From contig FMUV01000003.1 in assembly GCA_900101355.1 (NCBI GenBank), forward strand, positions 62,001-126,000: a stretch of DNA of 64,000 nt. The letters are read 5' to 3'. This DNA comes from Ruminococcus sp. YE282 (GTDB lineage: Bacteria; Bacillota; Clostridia; Oscillospirales; Acutalibacteraceae). Below the pieces are notes generated by a model. The model was not told the origin of the DNA, made no database searches, and saw only the letters and a list, made by a program, of their open reading frames with translations. Of this stretch, positions 7,973 through 16,775 are shown piece by piece (the stretch's first letter is position 1; each line of letters opens with the position of its first letter). The position numbers and the translations under genes were made by a program.

Positions 7973-10249
7973 ATGTTAGCTTATGTATTTCCCGGACAGG
8001 GGTCTCAGGTTGTCGGGATGGGAAAGGATTTGTTTGACGAATTCAAAGAATATGTTGACGCAGCAGACGAGATCTTGGGATATTCAATAAAGGAACTTTG
8101 TTTGGAAGACCCTAACGGAGTTCTTGGATTAACACAGTATACTCAGCCTGCTTTGTATGTTGTAAATGCGCTTACATATTTAAAAGAGGTAAAAACCACA
8201 GGTGTTAAACCTGATTTTGTTGCCGGACACAGCCTTGGTGAATACGATGCGCTGTTTGCGGCAGGTGTTTTTGATTTTGCAACGGGACTTAAACTTGTCC
8301 AGAAGCGCGGCGAGCTTATGTCACAAGCCAAGGGCGGCGGAATGGCTGCGGTTCTTGGACTTAAGGAAGAAGAAATCAGAAAGGTTTTAAAAGAAAAAAA
8401 TCTTTCATCTATCGACATTGCAAACCTCAACTCACCAAGCCAGACGGTTATTTCGGGTTTGAAAGAGGACATTGAGGCTGCCCAGACGATTTTTGAAGAG
8501 GCAGGAGCATTAAGATATGTTGTTTTAAAGGTTAGCGGTGCTTTCCATTCAAGATATATGAAAGAGGCTCAGGAAAAATTCGGTGAATTTATGAACCAGT
8601 TTGAGTTTAAAAAGCCTGAGATTACCGTTATTTCAAACCTTTATGCCCGTCCTTATAAAGCAAAGAACCTCAGAGAAACTTTGCTCGGACAGATTACTTC
8701 GTCGGTAAGATGGACTGAAACAATAAGATATATATGGGGCAAGGACGAAAATGTTGATATTGTTCAAATTGGCCCCGGCAATGTGCTTAAGGGACTCACA
8801 CGAGGCATAAAAAGAGATTGTCAGCCGTTGATTGTAAATGACGAAGACGATTTTGATGATACAGATGATGCAATTGAAGAGAGCGGCGTTGAGATTGAAG
8901 AGCTTAACAGCAGCAATTCATTGGGCAGCAAACTGTTTAAAGAAAGATACGGTTTGAACTATGCTTATGCGGCAGGTCCTATGTATTGTGAGATTTCATC
9001 AAAAGAATTTGTTGAAACAATGGCAAAGTCAAGAATGCTCTCGTTCTACGGCACGGCAGGTGTTGAGCTTAGCAAAATTGAAGAAGCATTGGAATATCTT
9101 AAGAAGAATATCGGCGACAAGGCTTCATACGGCGCTAACATTATGCCTGACATAATGAACGGTGAAAGAGAAGGCAAAATTGTAGACTTGCTTCTTAAAT
9201 ATGATGTTAAGACAGTACTGGCTTCGTTTTACATTAATATGACTCCGGAGCTTATAAGATATAAGGTAAACGGATTAAAGAGAGATTCGTCGGGCAAGGT
9301 TGTATCTACTAACAGAGTTATTGCAAAGCTGTCACGTCCTGAGGTTTTGAACTCGTTTTTGTCTCCGATTCCGTCTGAAATTCTCAGCAGTCTGTTGTCG
9401 GAAAACAAGATAACCAAGGAGCAGTTTGATATGGCACAGAATATTCCTGTTGCCGATGACGTTTGCGTAATTTCCGATTCAGCCGGAAATACAGATATGG
9501 GCGTTGCCTACACTATGATTCCTACAATGGTTAATCTTAGAAACGATTTGGTAAGCAAACACAATTACAGCAACTATGTTTGCATTGGTTGTGCCGGAGG
9601 AATCGGAACTCCTGACGCAATTGTTGCTGCTGTTATGCTTGGTGCGGAATTTGTTATGACAGGTTCAATCAATCAGTGTACGGTAGAAGCCAAAACAAGC
9701 GACACTGTTAAAAATATGCTTCAGGAAGCAGAGATTCAAGACACGGAATATATTGTGTCGGGCGATAATTTTGAATTTGGAACAAAGTCTCAGATTTTCA
9801 GAAAAGGCGTTTTGTTCCACGTTCGTGCAACAAAGCTTTATGAAACATACAAGCTTTATAATTCAATTGACGAGATTGACGATTATACCAAGAAGCAGAT
9901 TGAAGAAAGATATTTCCAAAAAAGCTTTGAACAAATTTATGATGAGATAAAAAGCACCTGCTCTCCGATTCAGCTTGAACGTATGCAGAGCAATCCGAAG
10001 TATAAAATGTCTATGATATTCAAGTGGTACTTTGACAACGGAACAAAGCTTGCTTTGAGCGGCAACGAGGACAGAGTTGTGGATTATATGATTAACTGCA
10101 GTTCTGCTATGGGTGCGTTTAACACATATGTTAAGGGTACAAACCTTGAAAACTGGCATAACAGAAATGCCGACGTAGTCGGAAAGCTGTTGATGGATCA
10201 GGCAGACTATTTATTAAAAAGAAAAATATCGGCTCTTAAAATGAATTGA
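7973..10249 (+). CDS. pksE: Trans-acting malonyltransferase fused to an FMN enoylreductase (PksE-like AT-ER)
   Basis: 758 aa bifunctional protein. Residues 1-285 are a complete AT: GQGSQ, GHSLGEY with Ser87, the malonyl-binding Arg112 in QKRGELM and His192 in GAFHS. A strongly acidic linker (about 285-310) leads to a PfaD/PksE-type FMN-dependent enoylreductase, with SFYGTAGVEL near 360 and the VCIGCAGGIGTPDAI phosphate-binding stretch near 540. It loads malonyl units in trans onto an AT-less megasynthase and reduces enoyl intermediates. This architecture is a hallmark of trans-AT clusters. AGGAGGAAGG precedes the ATG. The symbol refers to the Bacillus homologue. Confidence 0.92.
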   Translation: MLAYVFPGQGSQVVGMGKDLFDEFKEYVDAADEILGYSIKELCLEDPNGVLGLTQYTQPALYVVNALTYLKEVKTTGVKPDFVAGHSLGEYDALFAAGVFDFATGLKLVQKRGELMSQAKGGGMAAVLGLKEEEIRKVLKEKNLSSIDIANLNSPSQTVISGLKEDIEAAQTIFEEAGALRYVVLKVSGAFHSRYMKEAQEKFGEFMNQFEFKKPEITVISNLYARPYKAKNLRETLLGQITSSVRWTETIRYIWGKDENVDIVQIGPGNVLKGLTRGIKRDCQPLIVNDEDDFDDTDDAIEESGVEIEELNSSNSLGSKLFKERYGLNYAYAAGPMYCEISSKEFVETMAKSRMLSFYGTAGVELSKIEEALEYLKKNIGDKASYGANIMPDIMNGEREGKIVDLLLKYDVKTVLASFYINMTPELIRYKVNGLKRDSSGKVVSTNRVIAKLSRPEVLNSFLSPIPSEILSSLLSENKITKEQFDMAQNIPVADDVCVISDSAGNTDMGVAYTMIPTMVNLRNDLVSKHNYSNYVCIGCAGGIGTPDAIVAAVMLGAEFVMTGSINQCTVEAKTSDTVKNMLQEAEIQDTEYIVSGDNFEFGTKSQIFRKGVLFHVRATKLYETYKLYNSIDEIDDYTKKQIEERYFQKSFEQIYDEIKSTCSPIQLERMQSNPKYKMSMIFKWYFDNGTKLALSGNEDRVVDYMINCSSAMGAFNTYVKGTNLENWHNRNADVVGKLLMDQADYLLKRKISALKMN

Positions 10250-10272
10250 CATAATTTAAGGATGTGAACACA

Positions 10273-11538
10273 ATGGGCAAAGTTAATGTTGGAATCGAAG
10301 CAATTAATTACTACGGCGGTTCGGCATATGTTAATGTAAAAAAACTTGCAGAGTTAAGAAATTTGGATAATAACAGATTTGAAAACCTTCTTATGAAAGA
10401 AAAGTCCGTTCCTCTCAACTATGAGGATCCGATTTCGTTCGGCGTAAACGCCGCAAAGCCGATAATCGATTCTCTGAGTGATGAGGACAAGGACAGAATA
10501 GAGATGTTGGTTACCTGCACGGAGTCCGGAATAGATTTTGGTAAATCTATAAGTACATATATTCACCACTATCTCGGACTTAACAGAAATTGCAGATTGT
10601 TTGAGCTGAAAAACGCTTGTTTTTCCGGTTCGGCAGGATACCAAAACGCTTTGAATTTCGTTGCTTCTCAGGTAGCTCCCGGTGCAAAGGCATTGGTTAT
10701 TGCTACCGATATGATAAAATTTGCCGCTGCCGACGGCGGAGAGGCTCTTACAGCAGACTGGTCATTTGCAGAGTTAAGCGGAGGCGCAGGCGCAGTTGCT
10801 ATTTTGGTCAGCGAACAGCCTGATATTTTGGTTTCCGACTTTGGCGCAAACGGCTCTTACGGATATGAAATTATGGATACTTGCAGACCTATTACAAACG
10901 GTGAAGCAGGTAACGCAGATCTTTCGCTGATGTCATATCTTGACTGCTGCGAAGCTGCTTTTAAGGAGTATTGCAAGAGGGTTGCGGACGTTGATTATGT
11001 TAAGACATTTGACTATCTTGTGTTCCACACTCCGTTTGGCGGTATGGTAAAGGGTGCTCACAGAACAATGATGAGAAAGCTTTATAAGGCAAAGCCCGCT
11101 GTAATAGCCGAGGACTTTGACAAGAGAGTATTTCCCGGAATGCAGTATTGTATGCGTGTTGGCAATTCCTGCGGCGCTACTATTTTCCTTAACCTTATAA
11201 GCACAATATGTCACGGCGATTTTACAGAGCCAAAGCGTTTGGGCTTTTTCTCATACGGTTCCGGCTGTTGTTCGGAATTTTACAGCGGCGTTGTTACCAA
11301 GGAAGGTCAGGAAAAGCTGTTAAAGATGGATGTTAATAAGACGCTTGACGACAGATATGAGCTTTCTATGGACCAGTACGAGTTGATTTTGAGAAACAAC
11401 GGTTCGGTTGAATTTGGAACAAGAAATGCAGACATTGACTTTAATCTTGTGCCTGAGCCTTTTGAAAAACTGAAGGGCAAGGGAATACTTGTTTTAAACA
11501 AGATTAATGAATATCACAGGGAATATATCTGGGTATAA
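10273..11538 (+). CDS. pksG: HMG-CoA synthase homologue of the beta-branching cassette (PksG-like)
   Basis: 421 aa. It catalyses aldol-like addition of an ACP-bound acetyl unit to a beta-ketothioester on the PKS, the first step of beta-branching. The HMG-synthase triad is visible: Glu84 (TCTESG), Cys116 (KNACFSGSAG) and His252 (FHTPFGGM). ATG 10273 is chosen over the GTG at 10264 because AAGGA ends at 10262, right for 10273. It is a PksG-type enzyme by context, since it is directly followed by both ECH genes, the ACP and the decarboxylating KS; a mevalonate-pathway enzyme would not have this company. Confidence 0.92.
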   Translation: MGKVNVGIEAINYYGGSAYVNVKKLAELRNLDNNRFENLLMKEKSVPLNYEDPISFGVNAAKPIIDSLSDEDKDRIEMLVTCTESGIDFGKSISTYIHHYLGLNRNCRLFELKNACFSGSAGYQNALNFVASQVAPGAKALVIATDMIKFAAADGGEALTADWSFAELSGGAGAVAILVSEQPDILVSDFGANGSYGYEIMDTCRPITNGEAGNADLSLMSYLDCCEAAFKEYCKRVADVDYVKTFDYLVFHTPFGGMVKGAHRTMMRKLYKAKPAVIAEDFDKRVFPGMQYCMRVGNSCGATIFLNLISTICHGDFTEPKRLGFFSYGSGCCSEFYSGVVTKEGQEKLLKMDVNKTLDDRYELSMDQYELILRNNGSVEFGTRNADIDFNLVPEPFEKLKGKGILVLNKINEYHREYIWV

Positions 11539-11541
11539 TCA

Positions 11542-12300
11542 ATGGAAATCAATTTAAACGAATTTAAAGCGCTGAAAGTTTCCTTTAAGGACAAGATTTG
11601 CAGAATACAGTTTAATCGCCCCGAAAGCAAAAATACAATTGATTCGCAAACGGTAATTGAGCTTACGAAGATTTTGAATTATTGCGAAGACAAAATGAAC
11701 ATTGTAGTTTTAGAGGGCAATGACGAGGTCTTTTGCTTTGGTGCGGACTTTAAGCAGGAAAGCTCTTCCGACTCAAAAAAGCGTGAGCCTGGAGTGCTTT
11801 ACGACTTGTGGAAAAAGCTTGCCTGCGGTTCGTTTGTATCAATAGCATATGTCAAGGGCAGAGCAAATGCCGGAGGTATGGGGTTTGTTGCCGCAAGTGA
11901 TATTGTTATTGCCGGTGAAAATGCGATGTTCAGTCTTTCTGAACTGCTTTTCGGATTGTATCCTGCAATGGTGATGCCGTTTTTAATAAGAAAAATCGGT
12001 TTTCAAAAGGCTAAATATATGGCTCTTACAACAAAACCCGTTAATGTTCAAACAGCTTTTGAATGGGGAATAGTTGACGCCTTTGGCCCAAAAAGCGATA
12101 TGATTTTGGGACAGCATTTGGCAAGGCTTACCAAAATTCCCAAGTCAGCGGTTGTTGCTTATAAGAATTATATGAATAAACTTGATTTGTCTATTGAAAA
12201 TTTGGAAAGCGTTGCGGTGTCTGAAAATTTGAAAATGTTTTCTGATAAAGAAAATATGGAAAGAATCAGCCAATTTACGAATACAGGACAGATTTTATAA
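11542..12300 (+). CDS. pksH: Enoyl-CoA hydratase-like ECH1, dehydratase of beta-branching (PksH-like)
   Basis: 252 aa crotonase-fold protein. Strand/turn CFGADFKQES carries the first oxyanion-hole region, and GRANAGGMGF (about residue 112) the second. In HCS cassettes ECH1 dehydrates the HMG-ACP-type intermediate to a glutaconyl thioester. It starts 3 nt after the synthase stop. ECH1 rather than ECH2 is assigned from gene order and because the following gene has the distinctive ECH2 features. Confidence 0.85.
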   Translation: MEINLNEFKALKVSFKDKICRIQFNRPESKNTIDSQTVIELTKILNYCEDKMNIVVLEGNDEVFCFGADFKQESSSDSKKREPGVLYDLWKKLACGSFVSIAYVKGRANAGGMGFVAASDIVIAGENAMFSLSELLFGLYPAMVMPFLIRKIGFQKAKYMALTTKPVNVQTAFEWGIVDAFGPKSDMILGQHLARLTKIPKSAVVAYKNYMNKLDLSIENLESVAVSENLKMFSDKENMERISQFTNTGQIL

Positions 12301-12330
12301 TATTTTTATTGAATGGAATGAGGGAGTACT

Positions 12331-13095
12331 TTGCAGGAAAAAGTGATTTTTTTATCTGAGGTAAGACCCGGAGTTGCGTTAATTAAGATGGAGGACAGAG
12401 AAAACAAAAATCTTTTTACGCAGCAATTTATGAATGAGTTGTGCGCCGCCTTTGAAGAAGCGCAAAATGACGAAAAATACAAGGTTATAATTTTCACCGG
12501 ATTTGATAGCTATTTTGCAACCGGAGGAACAAAAGAAACTTTGCTTGCCATACAGCAGGGTAAGATGACGTTTTTGACAGAGGACGGAAAGAGCAATGTT
12601 TACAGCCTTCCGTTAGAGTGCAAGATACCCGTTATTGCGGCAATGCAGGGACACGCCATCGGCGGAGGACTTTCGCTGGGGCTGTTTGCGGATTTTGTGA
12701 TTATGTCTTTGGAGAGCATATATACCGCAAGCTTTATGAAGTACGGATTTACTCCGGGCTTTGGTTCAACATATATATTTCCCAAGAAACTGGGGATTCC
12801 CTTGGCAGAGGAGTTTTTGATTACAGCAAAAACTTTCAGAGGTCAGGATTTGATGAAGCGCGGAATACCGTTTGAGGTTTGCCGCAGACGAGAGGTTTTG
12901 GACAAGGCAATTGAGCTTGCAGAGTTGATTGCCGAAAAGCCGAGGACTTCACTGATTACGCTCAAGGACAATATGGTTGAAGAAATCAGGGCTAATCTTC
13001 CGCAGGCAATTGATAAGGAATTGGTTATGCACAACATTACATTCCATCAGCCGGAAGTCAAAGAAAAAATAATGGATTTATACGGTGAATCTTAA
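12331..13095 (+). CDS. pksI: Enoyl-CoA hydratase-like ECH2, decarboxylase of beta-branching (PksI-like)
   Basis: 254 aa crotonase-fold protein. The motifs YFATGGTKETLLAIQ and GHAIGGGLSLGLFADFV, then YTASFMKYGFTPGFG, are characteristic of PksI/CurF-type ECH2 decarboxylases, which remove CO2 from the glutaconyl intermediate to leave a beta-methyl (or exomethylene) branch. The start is TTG 12331 with GAGGGA at 12320-12325 upstream. It completes the dehydration-decarboxylation pair with the preceding gene. Confidence 0.9.
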   Translation: MQEKVIFLSEVRPGVALIKMEDRENKNLFTQQFMNELCAAFEEAQNDEKYKVIIFTGFDSYFATGGTKETLLAIQQGKMTFLTEDGKSNVYSLPLECKIPVIAAMQGHAIGGGLSLGLFADFVIMSLESIYTASFMKYGFTPGFGSTYIFPKKLGIPLAEEFLITAKTFRGQDLMKRGIPFEVCRRREVLDKAIELAELIAEKPRTSLITLKDNMVEEIRANLPQAIDKELVMHNITFHQPEVKEKIMDLYGES

Positions 13096-13149
13096 TTACT
13101 GAACAAGAGGTTTGGTATAAGAAATAAATTTTAGATAGGAAAATAAATT

Positions 13150-13395
13150 ATGAGCAAAGAAGAAATTTTTGAAATTATTAAAGAAAACATCTTAGACATT
13201 ATCCCCGAATTGGATTTGTCGGAAGTTACAATGAAAGACAGCCTTAAGGAAATCGGTGCAAACTCTGTTGACAGAGCCGATATTATTATGTTTACAATGG
13301 AATCTCTTAATATCAGAATACCTATGGTAAAATTCGGCAATGCCGCAAACATAGGCGATATTGTTGATATTATGTATGAGGCAAAGAATGAGTAA
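13150..13395 (+). CDS. acpK: Dedicated acyl carrier protein of the beta-branching cassette (AcpK-like)
   Basis: 81 aa ACP. The phosphopantetheine site is Ser39 in IGANSVDRADI, the N-S-V/I-D-R-A pattern typical of AcpK-type donor ACPs rather than the D-S-L of fatty-acid ACPs. It should carry malonyl and then, after KS0 decarboxylation, acetyl for the HMG-synthase homologue. The coding end overlaps the start of the KS gene by 8 nt. Confidence 0.9.
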   Translation: MSKEEIFEIIKENILDIIPELDLSEVTMKDSLKEIGANSVDRADIIMFTMESLNIRIPMVKFGNAANIGDIVDIMYEAKNE

Positions 13396-14665
13396 TGTTT
13401 ATATTACTGGAATGGGTTCAATTAATGCCCTTGGGCTTAATTGCCAAGAGTTTTCCGATTTATTAAAAAACGGAGTTAACGGAATTAAACGCAGCTCGTA
13501 CTTTTCTAAATTATCAGCGGACGTAAAAGTTGCGGCTGAAATCGGAGAATTCAAACTTTCAGAATATATAAAATCAAAGCCGATTGACAAAAGATTGCTC
13601 GAGGCGGTCAGACCCTTTAGAGGTTCCAGGACCACAATGGCAATTGATACTTTAATTGCTTCCGTTATGCAGGCATATGATATGGCAAAAATCAGCTGTG
13701 AAGATATGGAGCTGCACTCTGACAGAACTTCAATAGTTGTTGCAGGAAGTAATTTGAGCCAAAACAGAAATGATGAAATCAGAAACCGTTATTGCAATTC
13801 TAAAGAGTATGTAACTCCAAACTATGCAATTCAGTTTTTTGATACCAACTATGTTGGAATTTTAAGCGAGATATTTAAAATCAAAGGAGAGGGAATGACG
13901 GTTGGCAACGCCTCTGCAAGCGGTAATGCCGCTTTGATAAACGCTTACCGTATGGTAAAATCGGGCGTTTGCGACAGATGTGTTGTTGCGGCACCGATAG
14001 TTGATTTTTCTCCTTATGAATTGCAGAGCTTTAAAAATCTCGGAGCACTGGGCGGAGATGATTATGAGAATAATCCCGAACAAGCTTGCAGACCGTTTGA
14101 CGCTGCGCATAACGGGTTTATTCTTGGACAGGGATGCGGATGTATTATTTTAGAATCCGACAGGATTTTGGGAAATAATCGTTCAAAAGCTCTGGCTCAG
14201 GTTTTGTCGGGAAGCATAAAACTTGACGGAAATCGACTGTCTGACGCACGCTTGGACGGAGAATATTCTGCAATGAAAAATGCTGTTGAATATGCCGGTC
14301 TTAAAGCGGAGGACATAGATTATATCAACGCTCACGGAACTTCGACTCCTCTCGGAGACGATGTTGAATTATCGGCAATCAAGGAGCTTTTCGGGGCTGA
14401 TAACAATAACCTGAGGGTTAATTCAACAAAGGGTATGATTGGGCACTGTATGTTCTCGGCAGGCTTAATAGAGGCAATTGCCTGTGTTTTGCAAATGAAC
14501 GGCAATTTTGTTCACGGCAATGCCAATTTATCTAAACCTGTGGCGGAAGATGTACGGTTAGTCGGCAATAAGGCCGAGAATTATACTATTAAATATGCTT
14601 TGAATAATTCTTTTGGCTTTGGCGGAATAAATACTTCTGTTGTAATAAAAAATGTGAATATATAA
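13388..14665 (+). CDS. pksF: Decarboxylating ketosynthase KS0 with Cys-to-Ser active site (PksF-like)
   Basis: 425 aa thiolase-fold KS. The nucleophile position reads GNASASGN, so the usual active-site Cys is Ser176. His316 (INAHGTST) and His353 (MIGHCMFSAG) are kept. A Cys-to-Ser change with both His retained is the known state of HCS-cassette decarboxylases, which turn malonyl-ACP into acetyl-ACP and cannot condense. ATG 13388 has GAGG at 13378-13381 and overlaps the ACP stop; an earlier in-frame ATG at 13361 lies deep in the ACP and is unlikely. Confidence 0.92.
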   Translation: MSNVYITGMGSINALGLNCQEFSDLLKNGVNGIKRSSYFSKLSADVKVAAEIGEFKLSEYIKSKPIDKRLLEAVRPFRGSRTTMAIDTLIASVMQAYDMAKISCEDMELHSDRTSIVVAGSNLSQNRNDEIRNRYCNSKEYVTPNYAIQFFDTNYVGILSEIFKIKGEGMTVGNASASGNAALINAYRMVKSGVCDRCVVAAPIVDFSPYELQSFKNLGALGGDDYENNPEQACRPFDAAHNGFILGQGCGCIILESDRILGNNRSKALAQVLSGSIKLDGNRLSDARLDGEYSAMKNAVEYAGLKAEDIDYINAHGTSTPLGDDVELSAIKELFGADNNNLRVNSTKGMIGHCMFSAGLIEAIACVLQMNGNFVHGNANLSKPVAEDVRLVGNKAENYTIKYALNNSFGFGGINTSVVIKNVNI

Positions 14666-14691
14666 TACTTTATATGAATTGGAGGCATAGA

Positions 14692-15429
14692 ATGAGGTTA
14701 GAAGGAAAGACAGCTATTATTACCGGTGCTTCAAGGGGAATCGGCAGAGCAATTGCAATTAGATTTGCCCAAGAAGGCGCAAATCTTGCCCTGATATATG
14801 CAAGCAATGACGAAGCTATGAGAAATGTTTGCAATGAAGTTAGTCAGTATGGCGTTAAAGTTGAATCATATAAGTGTGATGTAAGCAACTATGAAGAAGT
14901 AAGCCAAACTGTAAAAAGTGTTAACGAGACATTCGGCGAAGTTGATATATTGGTTAACAATGCCGGTGTGGTTCGTGACGGAGTGGCTTTTTCAATAAAA
15001 GAAGAAGACTTTGACTTGGTAGTTGATACCAGCCTCAAAGGTGCCTTTCATATGATAAAGGCTTGCTACTACGGATTTATCCGCAGAAGATACGGAAAAA
15101 TTATTAACATTTCGTCAGTTTCGGGAATTTACGGAAACGCAGGACAGTCTAATTACTCATCGGCAAAAGCCGGCTTAATCGGTTTGACTAAGTCAATTGC
15201 TAAAGAGCTTGGCGTTCGCAATATTTGCTGTAATGCTGTTGCTCCCGGAATTATAGACACCGATATGACAAGCAATATTTCGTATGATGAAAAACGACTG
15301 GAGGCAATATCGCTGAGACGTATCGGAAAGCCTGAAGATGTTGCAAATGCAGTATTGTTTTTGGCAAGCAGTGAGAGTGATTACATAACAGGTGAAGTGC
15401 TTAAGGTTGACGGAAACCTTGCTATGTAA
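14692..15429 (+). CDS. Stand-alone 3-ketoacyl reductase (FabG-like SDR)
   Basis: 245 aa short-chain dehydrogenase. NADPH site ITGASRGIGRA (residues 9-19), NNAG motif (LVNNAGVVRDG) and the catalytic Ser-Tyr-Lys (ISSVSG, then NYSSAKAG) are all present. ATG 14692 follows GGAGG at 14681-14685; the in-frame ATG at 14674 lies before that site. As the last gene of the cluster operon it probably acts in trans as the ketoreductase of a module lacking one, or as a starter-unit enzyme; a fatty acid synthesis role is possible. Confidence 0.85.
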   Translation: MRLEGKTAIITGASRGIGRAIAIRFAQEGANLALIYASNDEAMRNVCNEVSQYGVKVESYKCDVSNYEEVSQTVKSVNETFGEVDILVNNAGVVRDGVAFSIKEEDFDLVVDTSLKGAFHMIKACYYGFIRRRYGKIINISSVSGIYGNAGQSNYSSAKAGLIGLTKSIAKELGVRNICCNAVAPGIIDTDMTSNISYDEKRLEAISLRRIGKPEDVANAVLFLASSESDYITGEVLKVDGNLAM

Positions 15430-15455
15430 GTTAATTAATCAGACTAATGTTTTAT

Positions 15456-15483
15456 GGAGCAGTCGGTTGGCTGCTCCTTTTTT
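15456..15483 (+). terminator. Intrinsic terminator of the PKS accessory operon
   Basis: 9-bp stem (15456-15464 with 15469-15477, one G-U pair) and GGTT loop, followed by a run of T (15478-15483). It lies 26 nt after the ketoreductase stop and marks the right end of the cluster. Confidence 0.85.
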
Positions 15484-15581
15484 ATGCTGTCATTGACTCA
15501 ACGGCAGACAATAGTATATAATTGTTTACAAAGGTCATTGTTTGACCGAGATTATATTTGTAAAAGGATTTATCAAGATAA

Positions 15582-16613
15582 ATGAAAAGACTTATTTGCA
15601 TTTTAATTATAACGGCTTTGTTGTTCAGCACTGCGGCGCTTGTTGGCTGTAATGTGTCAGGCAAGCCTGCCGAAGATTCTTTTGAAGCAATGGACACTTT
15701 TATGAGTTTTAAGGCTTACGGTGAAAACAGTGATTCGGTTGTGTCACAAATTCGGGAAAAAATTCTGCGGCTTGATTCGCTGTTTTCGACTACAAATTCA
15801 GACAGCGATATTTATAGGATAAACAAGAGAACCTCTGATTCAGTTAAGGTTGACGACGTGACCGCTGATGCGGTTTCAAAATCGCTTGAAATATGCAAAA
15901 GTGTTGACGGGGTACTTGATATTTCAGTTTATCCGATTGTAAGGGAATGGGGATTTATTGACAAGGATTATAAAATTCCCGATAAAAGCAGAATTGACGA
16001 GCTTTTGAAATGCGTAGATTATACTAAAGTTAGCGTTTCAGACGGTCAAATTACCCTTTTGCCCGATATGGAGCTTGACCTTGGCGCAGTTGCCAAGGGT
16101 TATGCCGCCGATGAGGCGATTGAAATTTGCAAAAGCAATAATACGTCATCCGCTTTGCTTAACTTAGGCGGTACTATTGCGGCGGTAGGCAAAAAACCTG
16201 ACGGTTCAAGCTGGAATATTGGAGTTGCAAACCCAAAAAACAGCGCAGATTACTTTGGTTATCTCAGTTGCTCGGATTGTGTTGCTGCAACTTCGGGCGG
16301 ATATGAAAGATATTTTGTCGGCGATGACGGCAAGACATATATTCATATTATCAATCCAAAAACAGGTTATCCGATTGATAATGAAATCAGTTCGGTTACG
16401 ATTGTTTCCAAAAACGGAATTAAAAGCGACGCTTTGTCAACTGCTTTGTTTGTTATGGGGATTGACAAAGCGGAGGAATATTGGAGAAACAGCGGAGATT
16501 TTGATTTTATAATTCTTGATAAGAACAATAAGGTGCATATAACCAAAAACATTGCCGACGATTTTAAACTTGCCGATGAAAATCAGGATATAAAAATCAA
16601 TGTTGTTGAATAA
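15582..16613 (+). CDS. apbE: ApbE-family FAD:protein FMN transferase lipoprotein
   Basis: 343 aa. A signal sequence with lipobox (LVGC, Cys near residue 23) predicts a membrane-anchored lipoprotein outside the cytoplasm. ApbE hallmarks follow: DLGAVAKGYAADEA, LLNLGGTIAAVG, SGGYERYF, HIINPKTGYPI and SDALSTALFVMG. Such enzymes attach FMN to Thr of extracytoplasmic redox proteins (RNF/NQR-type subunits and others). It has its own transcription unit after the PKS terminator and no clear partner in the window. Confidence 0.9.
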   Translation: MKRLICILIITALLFSTAALVGCNVSGKPAEDSFEAMDTFMSFKAYGENSDSVVSQIREKILRLDSLFSTTNSDSDIYRINKRTSDSVKVDDVTADAVSKSLEICKSVDGVLDISVYPIVREWGFIDKDYKIPDKSRIDELLKCVDYTKVSVSDGQITLLPDMELDLGAVAKGYAADEAIEICKSNNTSSALLNLGGTIAAVGKKPDGSSWNIGVANPKNSADYFGYLSCSDCVAATSGGYERYFVGDDGKTYIHIINPKTGYPIDNEISSVTIVSKNGIKSDALSTALFVMGIDKAEEYWRNSGDFDFIILDKNNKVHITKNIADDFKLADENQDIKINVVE

Positions 16614-16698
16614 ACGTCTTGGCTTTTATTTAAGGTGTAAAAAGATTTTAGATTTTGCGTTGCTTATATTGATTAAATTAATATTCTGTTTTTAAGCA

Positions 16699-16733
16699 TA
16701 AAAATGACCGGGCAGTCAAACGGCTGTCCGGTC
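16699..16733 (-). terminator. Terminator of the TetR/ABC operon
   Basis: A 12-bp stem with two G-U pairs (16706-16717 and 16722-16733, AAAC loop) is followed on the minus strand by a T-rich stretch. It lies 43 nt beyond the restored end of the permease gene (16776), which supports reading that gene through to 16776. Confidence 0.75.
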
Positions 16734-16775
16734 AATGTTATTATAAGGGAAAAGTTTGTTATGATGGAAAAACTT

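Larger units (their letters stand above)
1..15483 (+). other. Accessory half of a trans-AT polyketide synthase cluster
   Basis: Sixteen genes on one strand run from a truncated thioesterase to a ketoreductase and end at a hairpin terminator (15456-15483). From 5542 the gene content matches the trans-acting accessory set of bacillaene-type clusters: PPTase, PksB-like hydrolase, AT-like protein, AT-ER, HMG-synthase, ECH1, ECH2, ACP, KS0 and KR. No multidomain KS/ACP megasynthase is present, so the assembly line is expected upstream of base 1. The exporters at 998-2714 and 3863-5326 would serve product export or self-resistance. Cluster assignment is inference from gene content; the product cannot be read from this window. 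Confidence 0.85.

Noticed and set aside
13361..13395. Possible ACP-KS fusion or frameshift
   Set aside because: The ACP has a normal end and the KS a normal start with its own ribosome binding site; the 8-nt overlap is simple translational coupling.
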